Assembly (NCBI RefSeq): GCF_000281045.1
Contig: NW_008246089.1
Span: 353,659 to 417,658, forward strand
Length of the DNA stretch: 64,000 nucleotides
DNA from: Saprolegnia diclina VS20
Taxonomy: Eukaryota; Oomycota; Saprolegniomycetes; Saprolegniales; Saprolegniaceae
Direction of reading: 5' to 3'
Shown here in pieces: positions 34,389-45,800 of this stretch. The notes under the pieces were generated by a model. That model made no database searches. It was given only the letters and a program-made list of their open reading frames with translations, and was not told the DNA's origin. Every line of letters starts with the position of its first letter. Positions within the stretch are counted from its first letter, which is position 1. A program made the translations under genes and the position numbers.

Positions 34389-35546
34389 CTAGCCCTTCTT
34401 GTCGTCGCAGTAGCTCGGCAGAATCTGGCGCTTGGCCAAGTCGTTGTGCAAGAGGTGGCTCATAATGCCGAGGTTGGGGCAGAAGACGTAGCCTGCGTGG
34501 TGGAGGGCGACGACCGAGTGGTCAAGATACGAAAGCACGGGCGATCCGGATGACATTTTCTGCGTGTCGAGGTCGTAGCTCACCTCGGAATCCGAGCCGA
34601 CGCGGAGGAGCGCTGTGCCTTTGGCGTCCTTGAACGCAATGCGCTTGCCCCACGCCATGGGGTGGGTCACGAGGTACGCCGGCTCGCCGAGGCGGGGACC
34701 GGCCGGTCGGAGTTTGAGGTACCCGTACGTCGTCGCCACGGACGTGTCGAGCTTGAGGAGGGTGTAGTCAAGGTCGACGTTGGTAGCAACAAACGTAATG
34801 GCGCCCGTGTACTCGATACCGCGGCAAGACAGTGGCCGGTTGCACACATCGGGGCCGTCGGGGCCGGGACACGCTTTGGCCTGCGCCAAAAACTCGATTT
34901 TCGTATTGTTGGCGTCGACAGCGTCAAAGATGCAGTGGTGGTTGGTCATGAGGTGGCCCTCGCAGCCGAGGAGCCAGCCGGTGCAGCCAAAGAGCTGGTT
35001 CTTGCGCCGAATGACGAGCCGCGCGATCGCTTTGGCCTTCTGGGACACGACGGGGTTGCCCTCGAGGCAGACCGCGTCGACCGAGCGATCCTTGCCGCAA
35101 ATGCTTTCGTTGCGAGCACGTTCGATCTCGGTGTTGTACGAGCCGAGCCGAAACCCATAGCAAGTGCCCGTCGTATTGGTGGTTTGTTGAGTGTAGAGCT
35201 CGACGCGGAGGTAGCTCGTCGCAATCGCCGGCGCGTCAAACGAGCCCGAGTAGTTGCGGCCAAAGAGCAGCACGGGAAGCTCCGTACTCTCAACTTCGAG
35301 CGACGAGAGGCGGACATAGTCGTTGGGCGGCAGAGCAAAGTCGTCAAAATGCAGTCGGAAGAACGACGCCGTCGCGTTCGAGACAGTCCACGAGAAGGCG
35401 GCCACGCCGTCGTCCATAGGGCTCGGGTACACGGTGGATTTGTCGTAGACGCAGCCAACGCCGACGTCGACCGGGACGTCGATCGCGGCCACTGCAAGCG
35501 CAAAGGGAGCGAGCCAGTTGATGGCCAAACGCATGGCAAATTGCAT
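34389..35546 (-). CDS. Secreted trypsin-like serine protease
   Basis: Single exon, 385 residues, starting MQFAMRLAINWLAPFALAVA (signal peptide); an ATG five codons upstream is also possible. The N-terminal ~150 residues form a beta-rich prodomain with several N-glycosylation sites. The catalytic part starts around residue 180: His in MTNHHCIF, Asp in NVDLDYTLLKL, Ser in MSSGSPVLSYLDHSVVALHH. The His-Asp-Ser order, the SGSP nucleophile motif and the VALHHAG strand match trypsin-like peptidases of the V8/lysyl-endopeptidase type that are common as secreted enzymes in oomycetes. All three catalytic residues are present. It ends PSYCDDKKG. Likely extracellular nutrition or host interaction; this role is inferred. 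Confidence 0.88.
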   Translation of the reverse strand: MQFAMRLAINWLAPFALAVAAIDVPVDVGVGCVYDKSTVYPSPMDDGVAAFSWTVSNATASFFRLHFDDFALPPNDYVRLSSLEVESTELPVLLFGRNYSGSFDAPAIATSYLRVELYTQQTTNTTGTCYGFRLGSYNTEIERARNESICGKDRSVDAVCLEGNPVVSQKAKAIARLVIRRKNQLFGCTGWLLGCEGHLMTNHHCIFDAVDANNTKIEFLAQAKACPGPDGPDVCNRPLSCRGIEYTGAITFVATNVDLDYTLLKLDTSVATTYGYLKLRPAGPRLGEPAYLVTHPMAWGKRIAFKDAKGTALLRVGSDSEVSYDLDTQKMSSGSPVLSYLDHSVVALHHAGYVFCPNLGIMSHLLHNDLAKRQILPSYCDDKKG

Positions 35547-36236
35547 TGTGGCGACAAGCAATGTGGCCGTCTCAATGCGCGTCGGTTGACGGTTGGCGGA
35601 GAAGCACCAACAAGAATTCTGTGTGATAGCAAGAAAGCTACGCTCTGTAATCCGAACGGCAACCTACACCCAAGAGACTTTGGAGTGCGGTTGGTCCGTC
35701 CGCAGCCCAGTAATGCGTATTCCTTCTGAGACGGTGGCTTCTTTGATAAAGGCAAATTCTCCGTCGCAAGCCAAAAGCGTTATTCAGATGCAGCTATCCA
35801 CCGAATAACTCCGAGCGAATGGCTTTGGAATCCCAGATTATCTGCCAGCTCGCCCACACTGACGGTGCTCGTGAGGCGGGCCGGTCAGCGAAGAACGTTC
35901 GTGGTCCTCTTCTTGCGAGGTTGTGAGCAAACAAGAGTATCTTGGCGCCCGTCAGCTATGGTGGGAGTGGTGGGAAGGACGCAGATGATCCAAGGGCGTG
36001 GAGGGATGGAGCGACCCGAAATATGAATTGAAATGCGAGCATGTTCTATTGAACGACGCTTTGCTAGTCGTTCTTGATTTGTGGAAATCTCGCGCTGGTC
36101 TTTGCCTCTCGACAAAGGGCAATTTTCCCACAGCATTGGATGATAACAATCTTCATCGAGAACCGATTTTGATTTATGAATCTTTTCTTTCAAATATCAA
36201 CTTGAAAGGTCAACGATATATTGATGGATGAGGAAT
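35547..36236. other. Intergenic region, AT-richer patch
   Basis: About 690 bases between the protease and DPH2 genes. From about 36010 to 36230 base composition turns AT-rich compared with neighbours, and an open plus-strand frame of 77 codons lies there without recognisable motif. It may be a remnant of inserted DNA or the 3' regulatory region of DPH2; no family assigned. Confidence 0.35.
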
Positions 36237-37924
36237 CTAGTGCTCGTGGTCGTAGCCGCGCGCGATGCCTAGAGCGCCTTGGACTGCAGCGTGGGGGGCG
36301 GTCTCGCCGAGGCGGGGCTCGAGGCCGCGGTACTCGCGCGTCTGGAGGAACTCGGCGGCTTCGCTCTTGTACACCGACAGTTGCTGGCTCTTGCCGTCTT
36401 TGGTAGCCAGCGCCGTTGTCGTAGCGTCATTCTCGTCGTCCTCATGCTCGTCGTCGTCCGAAGCGGCGCCATGGCGGCTGGACATGTACGTGCCAGTAAC
36501 AAGCGAAAAGTAGGGTTCGTCCGAGACCGGCGCATCTTCGATGGTTGCGGCGGTGGCTTCGAGGGCCGGCAGCACCTCTTCAAAGTCCGACTTGTACTGC
36601 GCTGTCCACTCGGCGTCGTCGTCCAGCGCCAGTTGCAGCTCGTACCTACGCACGGTTTAGAGGCATTTCCGATGTGGGAGTATTGCATACGGCGTAATGA
36701 TGGGCTTAAAGTAGTCGGTGCTGTCAAAGAGCGAGTTTTCCGGGCACGCGACAAGGACAAAGAGGTCGATTTCCGCAAAATTCGAGAGCTTGGGCACGTT
36801 GATCTTGCCAACGACAAAGGTATACGACTTGCGCCCGCTCCTACGATTGGATATATCCATTGGATACTTGGACAGTGCGTTCATGAGTGTACTTGGCGAT
36901 CAAGTCTTGCATCGTGTGCACCACGTCGAGGTACTTGGCGACGCCGAGCGTCCCCATGAGGATGCCAATGATCTGCGCTTCCTTGGCGCGCTGCACGAGA
37001 AAGTACCTACCGCCATACGATCCATATGCGTTCAAGCATGCACGTGGCTACCGGCGGTTGAGCGTGCGATTGATCCCTCCGCCCTCGCGCCGCGCCTCCT
37101 GCGTCGTCGGGTTGAACGAGAAGCACGGCGTCTCACCGCAACGCAGCAAGATGTTGGTCAAGTGCGACGTCTCCTTCCCAATGTACAGGAGCGTCGTCGA
37201 CGCGCTAAAGAGCTCGGTCGCGGCCATCGGCACTGTCATGCCGCCGATCGTCGTCGTCGTCGCCTCGTTGTCGGTCGTCGGGGCGCCTGTTCATGGCGTG
37301 AGCATACGACATTGGCAAGGTCGAAAGTGTACCTGGAATGTACATGGTACGCATGACGCTGCAGACAAATGACGTGGCGGTGTGGCGTGCGGCCAGCGCC
37401 GACGTGATCGACGCAGCAAGGTACGCGTAGCACGGCTCGTACATGACAACGACCCGTGTCGGCGCCTCGAGGTTGCGCAAAGTCGCTTCGAGGCCATCGC
37501 ACACCTGGTTGATCTCGCACGGCGCGTTGCCAAAGACGTAGATCACAGGCAGCGTCGACGTCGGGCTCAAGCACGCGCGGCCATAGTGCACGACGACGTC
37601 CGCCTTGAGGTGCTGCGCGGCCACTTCGTCGACGCAGCAGCTGCCATACGACGTGTCGCCAAGCACGAAGAGGCGGTTGAGCTCGTGGCCGCGCAGCGCG
37701 TCCTTGAGCAGCGACTGCACCTTTTGCGCGTCGGGCAGGAGCGCGTCGGGGAACTGGAGGGCGATTGCCCGGTAGCCGTTGGCGGCGATGGTTGCGGCCG
37801 TGGCGCGGACGTCGTAGAAGGCAGCGACGTCGGCGGAGCTCAGGACGACGTCGTCGTAGTGGATCTCGATCGTCTGCTGCATGGCCCGCGACCCATCGTC
37901 GACGGCAAACCCGGTCGACGCCAT
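36237..37924 (-). CDS. DPH2: Diphthamide biosynthesis protein DPH2
   Basis: Five exons: 37924-37351, 37286-37052, 37006-36893, 36840-36691 and 36645-36237; 493 residues, all junctions in frame with introns of 45-64 nt. Family features: [15 protein letters not shown], the conserved [14 protein letters not shown] with the first cluster cysteine, [55 protein letters not shown], and [17 protein letters not shown] with [10 protein letters not shown]. The [11 protein letters not shown] and CLSP patterns favour DPH2 over DPH1. DPH1-DPH2 form the radical-SAM-type [4Fe-4S] complex that transfers the 3-amino-3-carboxypropyl group to a histidine of elongation factor 2, the first step of diphthamide synthesis. 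The C-terminus is acidic, then ends GYDHEH. Confidence 0.93.
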
Positions 37925-38476
37925 CGAGCTCGAAATTGTGATGCCTGCACGTGATTGGATAAATATCCGCGCCGTGACCACCAATGAATGTCCTTTCCGC
38001 GTGGCTAACCCCACGCAATCGTAGCCGTTGCCTTCAACGGCGCTATGCTGGTTCACGATGTCCCTGGCGCCGCTCTACCTTGGTGGTCACATGATTGGTT
38101 TCGTATCCCGGACGTCTACAGGATGCGACAACATGTATTGGAGACGCCCACTATGTGCTCTACCAAAGCATAGACGGTAGTCATTGGGCCGTGAGATGGA
38201 TGCCGACGACCAGGGCAACCACCAAAGCATCATCTGTACATAGCACCGAGACATGATATCGGTAAATACAGACAAGGAAGATCGCGCTGGTAATGACACT
38301 ACGAGCTCTTGAATGTGACTGTCGGCCCGCTGCCAACAAAAGCAACGCAATTGTGGTTTAGGTGGCGTGCGGTTAGCCTGTCAATGGATCCAACGGACCA
38401 ATCAGCGCGCCAACCGATCAACAGATCTTGCGTTGCGAGCCGCCAGCACGCACGCATGGTCGGTCGACTTTGAGAA
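37925..38476. other. Intergenic region between divergent genes
   Basis: About 550 bases between the 5' ends of DPH2 (minus) and a small unknown plus-strand gene. No gene recognised; presumed promoters. Confidence 0.4.
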
Positions 38477-39076
38477 ATGGCGTGCGTCGCGTCCCTCTGC
38501 GCAAGCGTCGCATTTGCCTGCCGCTGGGTCATGGGCGGTCTCTGCCCCGCGCCTCTCGACCTCGGCGCCGACCGAACAGACGACGAGTGGCACGCAGCTC
38601 GGAAGCGGTCGCTCCTCACCCTTCGCGGCTACGATCGCATTTCGCTGGCCGCGAACGGCGAAGCCATTACCCACCACCACGACATCCTCACGCTCGAGCG
38701 CACGCTTGTGCCCATGGTCGATAAGGCGACCAACACGGGCTCGACGAGCTCCAATGCCCGTGGTAGTACCAACTCGACCAAGGGCCGGATGCCCAACCTC
38801 CATACGTCCGAGCGCGGCCAGCGGTACCAAGCGCGCTTCCAGGCCAAAGTTGAGGCGCTTCAAGCCTTGGCGGCGCGGCAGCGAGTCTTTAAAGCCAAGC
38901 CGCTCCCGAAACAGTACATGTACACGGCCGTGCCGACGGCGTCGCTCGAGCAGGAGCGGCGCGCGATTGCGTCCGAGCGCCGACAGCTCTCTCTCGACAT
39001 GCTCGCGCTGCTCCACACGCTGGCAACGCGTCAAAACGACCGCCACCTTGTCTACGTCCCGCTCGAACGGAGTTGA
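38477..39076 (+). CDS. Unknown 199-residue protein with TPX2/FAM161-like FKAKPLP motif
   Basis: Single exon. The first 30 residues are hydrophobic and Cys-rich (MACVASLCASVAFACRWVMG), either a poor signal peptide or, more likely, the true start is further in (an ATG at codon 19). The middle is Ser/Thr/Asn-rich (STSSNARGSTNSTKG). The C-terminal half is a basic helix-rich part with QRVFKAKPLPKQYMYTA, which resembles the F-x-A-x-P-x-P motif of microtubule-associated TPX2/FAM161 family proteins, followed by a predicted coiled coil (LEQERRAIASERRQLSLDM). A cytoskeletal or flagellar role is a guess. It ends close (about 40 bases) to the convergent NADPH oxidase gene. Confidence 0.65.
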   Translation: MACVASLCASVAFACRWVMGGLCPAPLDLGADRTDDEWHAARKRSLLTLRGYDRISLAANGEAITHHHDILTLERTLVPMVDKATNTGSTSSNARGSTNSTKGRMPNLHTSERGQRYQARFQAKVEALQALAARQRVFKAKPLPKQYMYTAVPTASLEQERRAIASERRQLSLDMLALLHTLATRQNDRHLVYVPLERS

Positions 39077-39118
39077 TACTGTGATAGTTCGATACATTAT
39101 TGAAAGATGATTGCATTG

Positions 39119-40828
39119 CTACTCAAACTGCTCGGCGTGGAACGCAAAGTGGGTCGTCGCATCGCTGTAGCTGTCACAAATGGCTTGCACGTCGCGCGCC
39201 ATCGCCTTGGCGCCGCAGTGGAAGACGCCAACCGTGTCGTCGGCATGCGCCGCCGCCAAGGCCTCAAAAATCGTCGGCCACGCTGGGCGACCGCGGTGCA
39301 CCACGTGCCGCGCGCTCGAGGTGACGGTCATTGCGTCACTGGCCGTCAAGAAGCACTGCACATCGACAATGCCGTTGACATCGAGACGCGCGACGTCCTG
39401 CATTGTGTCGTGAAACCACTCGAACGACTCTTCTTCCCGCGCGACCCAGAACACATGGACGCGCTGCGTCACGCACGACGGCGGGTGCACGAGGTGGTCA
39501 CATGCGGCGCACTGGTGGCGGTTCCACACGTGGAGAAGGTCTCGAAGGATCGACACAAACGGCGTGATACCAATGCCGCCGCCGATGAGCACGATCGTCG
39601 AGTAGTCGCGGTAGGCGACCGCTGGCGTCCCGATGGGTCCATCGAGAAAGAGCATGTCGTTCGGATGAAGGTCGCGGTGGTAGAGCGCCAACGTCCAGTC
39701 GCCGGTGACACGAATGTGGAGCGAGAGAAATGCATCGTCGGGGGCCGACGTGAGTGTGAACGGGTGCCACTCGCACGCTGCGAGGCTCGGGATGTTGACG
39801 TAGACAAACATGCCAGGCACAAAGGTAAACCCCTTGGGCTTGACGAGGTGTAGGCGCAGCGTGTCGCGAAAATGAACGACGTCCGAAATGCGGACAGCGT
39901 CGACCGCGCGCTTGGCGATGCGTACACGCCGCTCGACGAGGTATATGAGGAGCGGCGGCCCGATCCAGAGATACGATTGGGCCGTGCTGAACCATGACGT
40001 GGCGCCATGAAACGAGAGCAAAACGAGAAAGAGTAAGAACATGAGGTGGCTGTACCAAAAGACGTTGAAGTGACGCCGCCGGACGCATGGCAGCACGGCC
40101 AATGGCACGGCGATAAGGATGATGACGAGCATCGCGCCGCCCGTCCAAAATGGCAGTGAGGCGCACAGCTTCCTGAGTGGCGGCCACGCTGTCGCGTCAC
40201 GGAGCAGCGGGATGAGCGCCTTGACGTACGATGCGTCTGCGTCGGCGGGTACCGGGAGGGCATAAAAGAACACAAGGTTGGCCACATGCGCGCCGACATG
40301 TAGCAGACCTGCGAGGAGGAGCACGATACCCGAGAGCTTGTGGAACACCATGGCTTGCTCGATCGGCACATAGTACGCGAGGCTTGGAACGAGCCGCAGA
40401 AGAGCAAAGATGCAGCGGCAGAACGGAAGCAGCACGAGGAGGCTGTTGAGCATGACAACCTGCGCACACCCGCGCGCGATCGTGAGGCCGTAGCCGACAA
40501 CCGCGTCCTTGGGGTACTGCATCGTCTTGGAGCAAAAGGCCGCCGCGTTGCCCAGTGTGTAGAGGAGAAGCCAGAGCAGTGGACGGCGGTGGCGGCGGTA
40601 GTACGCGCGTATCGAGGCACACCGTGGTGGTGGTGGTGGTAGTGTCTGCCTCGTGGCAAGGTTTGGCCGGTCGTGGGCGCGTAGCGTCTGTACCACCTCG
40701 AGGTGGGCACCAACCTCTTTTACGGGACATGGCTCGTCGCCGCCAATCGACGACGAATTGGTGGTCCAGCAGTGCTGGCTGCGCGTGTGCTCGTTCTTGC
40801 TGTCGAAGGCCGCGTACATCGAGTCCAT
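39119..40828 (-). CDS. NADPH oxidase / respiratory burst oxidase (NOX/FRE superfamily)
   Basis: Single exon, 569 residues; the start at 40828 (MDSMYAAFDSKNEHTR) is the first plausible one, and 41 further codons are open upstream. Six membrane helices carry the paired haem histidines, FHKLSGIVLLLAGLLH in one helix and YSHLMFLLFLVLLSFH in another, each pair 13 residues apart. The cytosolic part has the FAD-binding motif HPFTLTSAP, the NADPH-binding glycine-rich GGGIGITPFVSI, and ends FHAEQF, equivalent to the NOX C-terminal aromatic. No EF hands are seen at the N-terminus. It transfers electrons from NADPH across the membrane to oxygen (superoxide) or ferric iron. Distinction between NOX and ferric reductase is not certain, but the C-terminus favours NOX. 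Confidence 0.88.
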   Translation of the reverse strand: MDSMYAAFDSKNEHTRSQHCWTTNSSSIGGDEPCPVKEVGAHLEVVQTLRAHDRPNLATRQTLPPPPPRCASIRAYYRRHRRPLLWLLLYTLGNAAAFCSKTMQYPKDAVVGYGLTIARGCAQVVMLNSLLVLLPFCRCIFALLRLVPSLAYYVPIEQAMVFHKLSGIVLLLAGLLHVGAHVANLVFFYALPVPADADASYVKALIPLLRDATAWPPLRKLCASLPFWTGGAMLVIILIAVPLAVLPCVRRRHFNVFWYSHLMFLLFLVLLSFHGATSWFSTAQSYLWIGPPLLIYLVERRVRIAKRAVDAVRISDVVHFRDTLRLHLVKPKGFTFVPGMFVYVNIPSLAACEWHPFTLTSAPDDAFLSLHIRVTGDWTLALYHRDLHPNDMLFLDGPIGTPAVAYRDYSTIVLIGGGIGITPFVSILRDLLHVWNRHQCAACDHLVHPPSCVTQRVHVFWVAREEESFEWFHDTMQDVARLDVNGIVDVQCFLTASDAMTVTSSARHVVHRGRPAWPTIFEALAAAHADDTVGVFHCGAKAMARDVQAICDSYSDATTHFAFHAEQFE

Positions 40829-41387
40829 TTGGGCAAAGTGCAAAGTCGAATGAAAGCAAGTTAGTCGGTGATCGTCCCAGTATTCTGGCGTATCCGAGCT
40901 GTTGGACCATGACGTTTGCAAAAAACGCATCATGGTCCAACTTGTCGCCACCGATGGACAATCTCAGAAGGACTCAGATCTGCTCGGATACTGCAACTGT
41001 CCGCATGTAGTCAAGTTCAAACAGCTGCTCGCTTCAAGACTGTCGTCGCGCTACGGAAGGATGCGCAAGTCGCCTGATTCGACGCCCAATGGGTGCTTGA
41101 CGCGCGTGCATTTTGTTTCTTACCACGACACCCTTCGCCCGTTGGCTCTGGAGTCATTCGCACCAATGAGACGATATGCTCTCGGACTAGGATACGACGG
41201 TGGGTAGGACGTTGCAGTTGTCGTCAGCCATCCACGCAAGCTCTGCTGCCATGGCAGCGTGGTAACGTGCGAGGTCCCGTTTGGCGATCGTGGTGCGTCG
41301 ATCTCGACACCGCAAGCGGCTGCTCGTACTTGAACCCACAGTAAAACTTGGTAGCAACCATCATGTTCCTCTCAAATGGCTCTGTCT
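40829..41387. other. Intergenic region
   Basis: About 560 bases between the NOX gene start and the 3' end of the CHK-kinase-like gene. Nothing recognised. Confidence 0.35.
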
Positions 41388-42356
41388 CTATGCGAGCAAG
41401 TGCTTGGTCTCGGCAATGGCCCAGTCGTAGTTGCCCCAGAAGCCCCAGCCCGCCATGAAGCGCACGTAGTCGAGGAGGCACCATAAAAAGTGCTCCTTGA
41501 GCTTGGCCAAGTTGTAGCTGTGGGCGTCTTTTCCGAGATGCGCTATGGCCGATAAGAACGTATCCAAGTAGCGCTGCAGGAGAGCATCCAAGTTCCGAAG
41601 CGCCGAGCGACTCGTGCTCGAGCAGAGGAGGTACGCGAGGTCGCGGGCGCCGAGGCCTTGGCCCACGTACTGAAAGTCGACCCACGCGCACGAGATGCTA
41701 CCGTCCGAGGCCTTTTTCCAGAGCATGTTGGCCGACTTGGCGTCGCCGTGCAAGAGCGTCTCGTACTGCGAATCGCGCGTCTTGGCGTCAATCGCAGCAG
41801 CCTGCGCCTTGAGTTTGGTCGCGAGGCCGTCGTTGCCCATGGCTGCGAGCTCTTCCTGGCGCGTCGCTAGGTACCAGTAGCCGCCATCGCGCCCGACGCC
41901 ATCATCGTCATTGGCGTGATTCCAGTACGACGCATGAAAGTTAGCGAGCCAGTCGAGGGCCGCGTCCAAGTAGTCGCCTTGCAGCGAGTACGTATTGTCG
42001 GGAAAGGGCACCGAGAGGTCTTCGAGCACAAAGCAAAAGCTCGGGCCGTCGTACCGCTCGATTGCATGCACCGCAGGCACCCGCGCGAGCGACTGCGACG
42101 CGAGCTGCGCGTAAAAGTAGCCTTCGACTTCGTACGACCGGAGCTTGCGCTGGTTCGAGACCGAGTTGGAACGCGGCGGCGTAATGGACTTGACGATGAC
42201 CGCATTGCCGTTCGAGAGGAGCACCTGGTAGATGCTGCCGTAGCCAGCCCAGAGAGAGCAGAGCTCGCGCTTGCTCTGCACACTCGCGCCAGGAAAGGTT
42301 GCCTCGATCGCCTCCGAGATCGCATCGGACGCAGGCTGCTTCGTCTTACGGGCCAT
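41388..42356 (-). CDS. APH/CHK-like small-molecule kinase (ecdysteroid/choline kinase-like fold)
   Basis: Single exon, 322 residues from MARKTKQPASDA. Kinase-like features: ATP-site Lys in NAVIVKSITPP, a linker LEDLSVPF, the Brenner motif LLHGDAKSANMLW, and the metal-binding AWVDFQYVGQGLGARDLAYL. This is the pattern of aminoglycoside-phosphotransferase-fold enzymes of the CHK/EcKL (DUF1679/DUF227) group, which phosphorylate small molecules such as ecdysteroids or choline-like compounds. The substrate here cannot be told. About 50 more codons are open upstream of the chosen start but show no conservation. The C-terminus is helix-rich (WCLLDYVRFMAGWGFWGNYD). Confidence 0.85.
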   Translation of the reverse strand: MARKTKQPASDAISEAIEATFPGASVQSKRELCSLWAGYGSIYQVLLSNGNAVIVKSITPPRSNSVSNQRKLRSYEVEGYFYAQLASQSLARVPAVHAIERYDGPSFCFVLEDLSVPFPDNTYSLQGDYLDAALDWLANFHASYWNHANDDDGVGRDGGYWYLATRQEELAAMGNDGLATKLKAQAAAIDAKTRDSQYETLLHGDAKSANMLWKKASDGSISCAWVDFQYVGQGLGARDLAYLLCSSTSRSALRNLDALLQRYLDTFLSAIAHLGKDAHSYNLAKLKEHFLWCLLDYVRFMAGWGFWGNYDWAIAETKHLLA

Positions 42357-42847
42357 TTTCGACTCTTGTGATTGGCGGACGCAACGACTGCCACAAACAA
42401 CTCGGCATCTGTATGGTATAGTGGGTGGTATATCAAACAGTAGTAGCCACAAAGCCTTGCCCTTTGTCTTGGATCGTCTGTTTGCCCATGTTGAGAGCTG
42501 GCACATGGAGAGACCTTCGACATTGGTCTATTTCATCGTATCAACTGTGAACTATTAACGGTTTGCTGGTCACGTGTTGTCATCACGTGCAGTCGACGGC
42601 CATCGGACGGTCCACATCGGCCGCCGTTTCGGAACTCGCCTGTCGCATGCGCTGGTCAAGCAAGTTGTCCACACTTGCATAGCACCACTGCACGGATTCA
42701 AAGTGTACTAGTACTAGAATCGCAACTTAGATGGGCTTTCCGTCTCGCTCCTGACGCGCATCCCGATGGTCCGTCGCCCCAAATGCGAACGATTCTGTTG
42801 GACGAGGTGTACATGGTGCAGAATCCGCGGTGAACACATTGTGTATG
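42357..42847. other. Intergenic region
   Basis: About 490 bases between two minus-strand genes: promoter of the kinase-like gene and 3' region of the giant membrane protein gene. No gene or repeat recognised. Confidence 0.35.
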
Positions 42848-45800
42848 TTAGAGTCGACTCAGCGGAATCGCACGCCGAATGCGTTCGTGCTTGCCGCTCG
42901 AAGCCGCCGACAAGCGGACATGGAAGTAGCGCCACGACTTGACATCCAAAATGTGCAGATGGCCGTTGCGCTCAAGGGCGAGGATGCCGGCCATGAGTGC
43001 CGACGTCTTGTCCAAGTAAAACTCATCGTGGACGACCCAATCGGAGAAGTCGAGCATGTAGTAGCTTGAGGCGTTCAGGAGCGTCGTGGGCACCTCGCGC
43101 GGCGGTAAATGCGGCGACCACAGCCGCTCGAGCCCGTAGCAAAGCACGACGCTGCTCAGGCCAATGAGAAACCCGATTGCGAGTCGGTTGGCGTCACCGA
43201 TCTGCACGACGCCGCTCTCGCACGTGAGCTGCAAGTCCATATCGATATAGCGGCATCTTCGAGCTAGCGTGGCCACATGTGCTTGCGGCGAGAGAGTGTT
43301 CCAGATGGCGGCCACGGCCCACGCCACGAGCGCGCTCTTGTAGGCGTACGCGGTCGTATATTGCAGCGTGACGCAGCTCCACATGTCGTTGAGGACGTAG
43401 ACAAACCAGGTCGTCTCGGCGCCCGCGAGCACCGTCTTGTACCACGGGAGCGGCGGCGACACAAAGCGCGTGCCGGACCCAACTTGGACGAGCTGGAGCG
43501 TGCTCGTGTTAAGGAGCCAAAACGCCGTGATGCTGCGAATGACGAGGAAGAAGCGGCCGACCCACACATGCCCGACGATCCGGTTGAGCTCGAGGAGGTT
43601 GAGCCCCTCAATGTGCCCACGCTCGTGGATCCCCGAGACAACGAGCAGCGCAGCGAGTGCGATGAAGACCATCGTGATGTAGCGCACACACCACTGAAAG
43701 AGAAACGAGAGGGTTTCGGGAATTTCGCCCGGCACCGGCGCCATGGTCAGCGGCGACGACCGTGACGAGATGGTCGTGACCTGGCCGTCGTCCCCTTGAA
43801 ACGACACGACGTCACGGAGACCCGCCATCCAATCAAACACGTAGCTCCAGCCGTAGAAATGCCAGCCAGGATCGTCGTTTAGCGGCAAAAGCGGTTGTTG
43901 GTAGAGCTGCAATGGCGCCATGGGCTGAAAGCGAAGGTACTGGACGATACGGATGTGGAGCGAGCGAATGTCGGCGACGGCGGCCAAGAGGTGCGGACCG
44001 AGCTGCGCATCGATGCCCGTCTCCCGCAGAAAGGTTTGGATCGTATGGTAGTTGTCGGCGCAGACCGATCGCTTGTACATGTCGAGATCGCACACGAGCT
44101 GGAACGACTGGGTCGGAAACACTTGGGTGTACGCGAGCGTCGCAAAGAGCAGCTGCCGCGGCGACGGCTTGAGGCTGTCGAAGAACGACGCGTGGCACAT
44201 ATTTTGGACCCCAAAGAAGCAATCGAGGCCGTACGAGAGCGTGTACGTGGGCTGGTCGTCGCCGCAGAGGAGGTTGCCGCCGTGCGTCGTCACGTTCGGT
44301 GACGCGAGGAGGGCGAGGGGCACACCACTCATGCTCGGCGCCACCGGCAAGGCCCAGTACGCAGCTTGCAGCGTCAGGTTGGACATGACGAGCTCCGTCA
44401 CAAGCGAAGACAAGGCGCCGTAGATCGCGCGGAGCCGGGCGGGTACTTCTACGTACTCCATGTCGATGGCGTTGAAGGGTCCGAGGGTCGCTTGGAGAAG
44501 CCCTAACCCCATCGTCAAGGGCGTCGGCAGGGTGTGGTTGCTCACGAGGAGCGACTCGCTCGTGCGATTCGCAAAGGCAAAGCGAGCACTCGACGCGAGC
44601 AAGCTGCCACCGACAACCGCAGTCGCATTGCAACCGACCGCCCAGAGATCGCTGGCAAAGCCCCAGTACATTTTGCGTGACGTCTGCTGCGTGAGGTGCA
44701 TCGAGCCCATCGATGCGCTCAAGCTCAGCGGAAACGTCCACCCGAGCGCCGTCACGATCGAGAGCGAGTCGAGGAGACCGACGGTCTTGAAGTTTTGCCA
44801 CTGGAGCGAAAAGTACTCGATCTGAGAGGCGCGCCAGAACGCCACCTCGTCCGCGATGCTGTCAGTGTTCGCTGTCGTGCGCAAGAGCCACGCTTGGCCG
44901 CGGCTCGTGCTTGCGAGGTCGTTGGCGATACCAAACGCAAACGATTCGCCCCAGCAGTCGTAAAAGACGGCCCAATTGTTGAGGTTGCGAAGCGGTGCCT
45001 CGAGGTACGCGGCCCCGTTGCTTGTCTGAGAAGCGAAGCATCGGGCTTGGCGCTTGCTTGTACTGGCGAGCTCCCACTCGCGTGCAAAGTCGAGCCAGCA
45101 GTACTGGGTAAACATCCACGGCATATTGCACGGGCTCATGTCACGAAGACCTTGGACGATGCTAACGAGCGGGACGTCTCGTCGGTAGAGCTCCCGGCGC
45201 GCCAGCGTCTCGCTCCATACGATCGACGACACGGATTCATTATAGACGCGGTCGAGGTCGCCGCTCGACGCTGCATCGAGCTCGAGGTTGCCGGACGTGG
45301 TCACGAGGAGCTGTTGGTTGAAGAGGTTGGCGAGGAAGGTGCGAGTTCCGCTACTGTTGAAGTTGGCCCAGCCATAGTCGTTGGCCAAGTAGGTTGTCGC
45401 GACGTCCAAGTAGAGGACGTTGCCGGCGAGCGAGAGGACGAGGTAGACAAATCCAAGCGCGAGAACCACGTTGCTCAAGCGCGGGTGCTGACGCCGATGC
45501 AGCCCCAGCACCGACGCCTGGCGCTGCAGCGACGCGCGCCGCGCGTGGCGAAAGCAAGCATCGGGCAGCACGACCGCCGATTGCGACGGCTGGAGCGCAA
45601 AGCCGCCATTTTCAAAAAGGAGCCAGAGCTTGATGTCAAAGAGCCACCGATGCGCGCTGGTTTCGAACGCAAAGAGCCCGGCCATGCTGGCACTCGTGCG
45701 ATCGAGGGAGAGACCACCGGTCGGGCAGCGCAAGGTATTCGGTGGCGCAAACGCCAACAGCGCGGGGGGAAGGAGCAAGTTGGGGACACCGATCGTCGGC

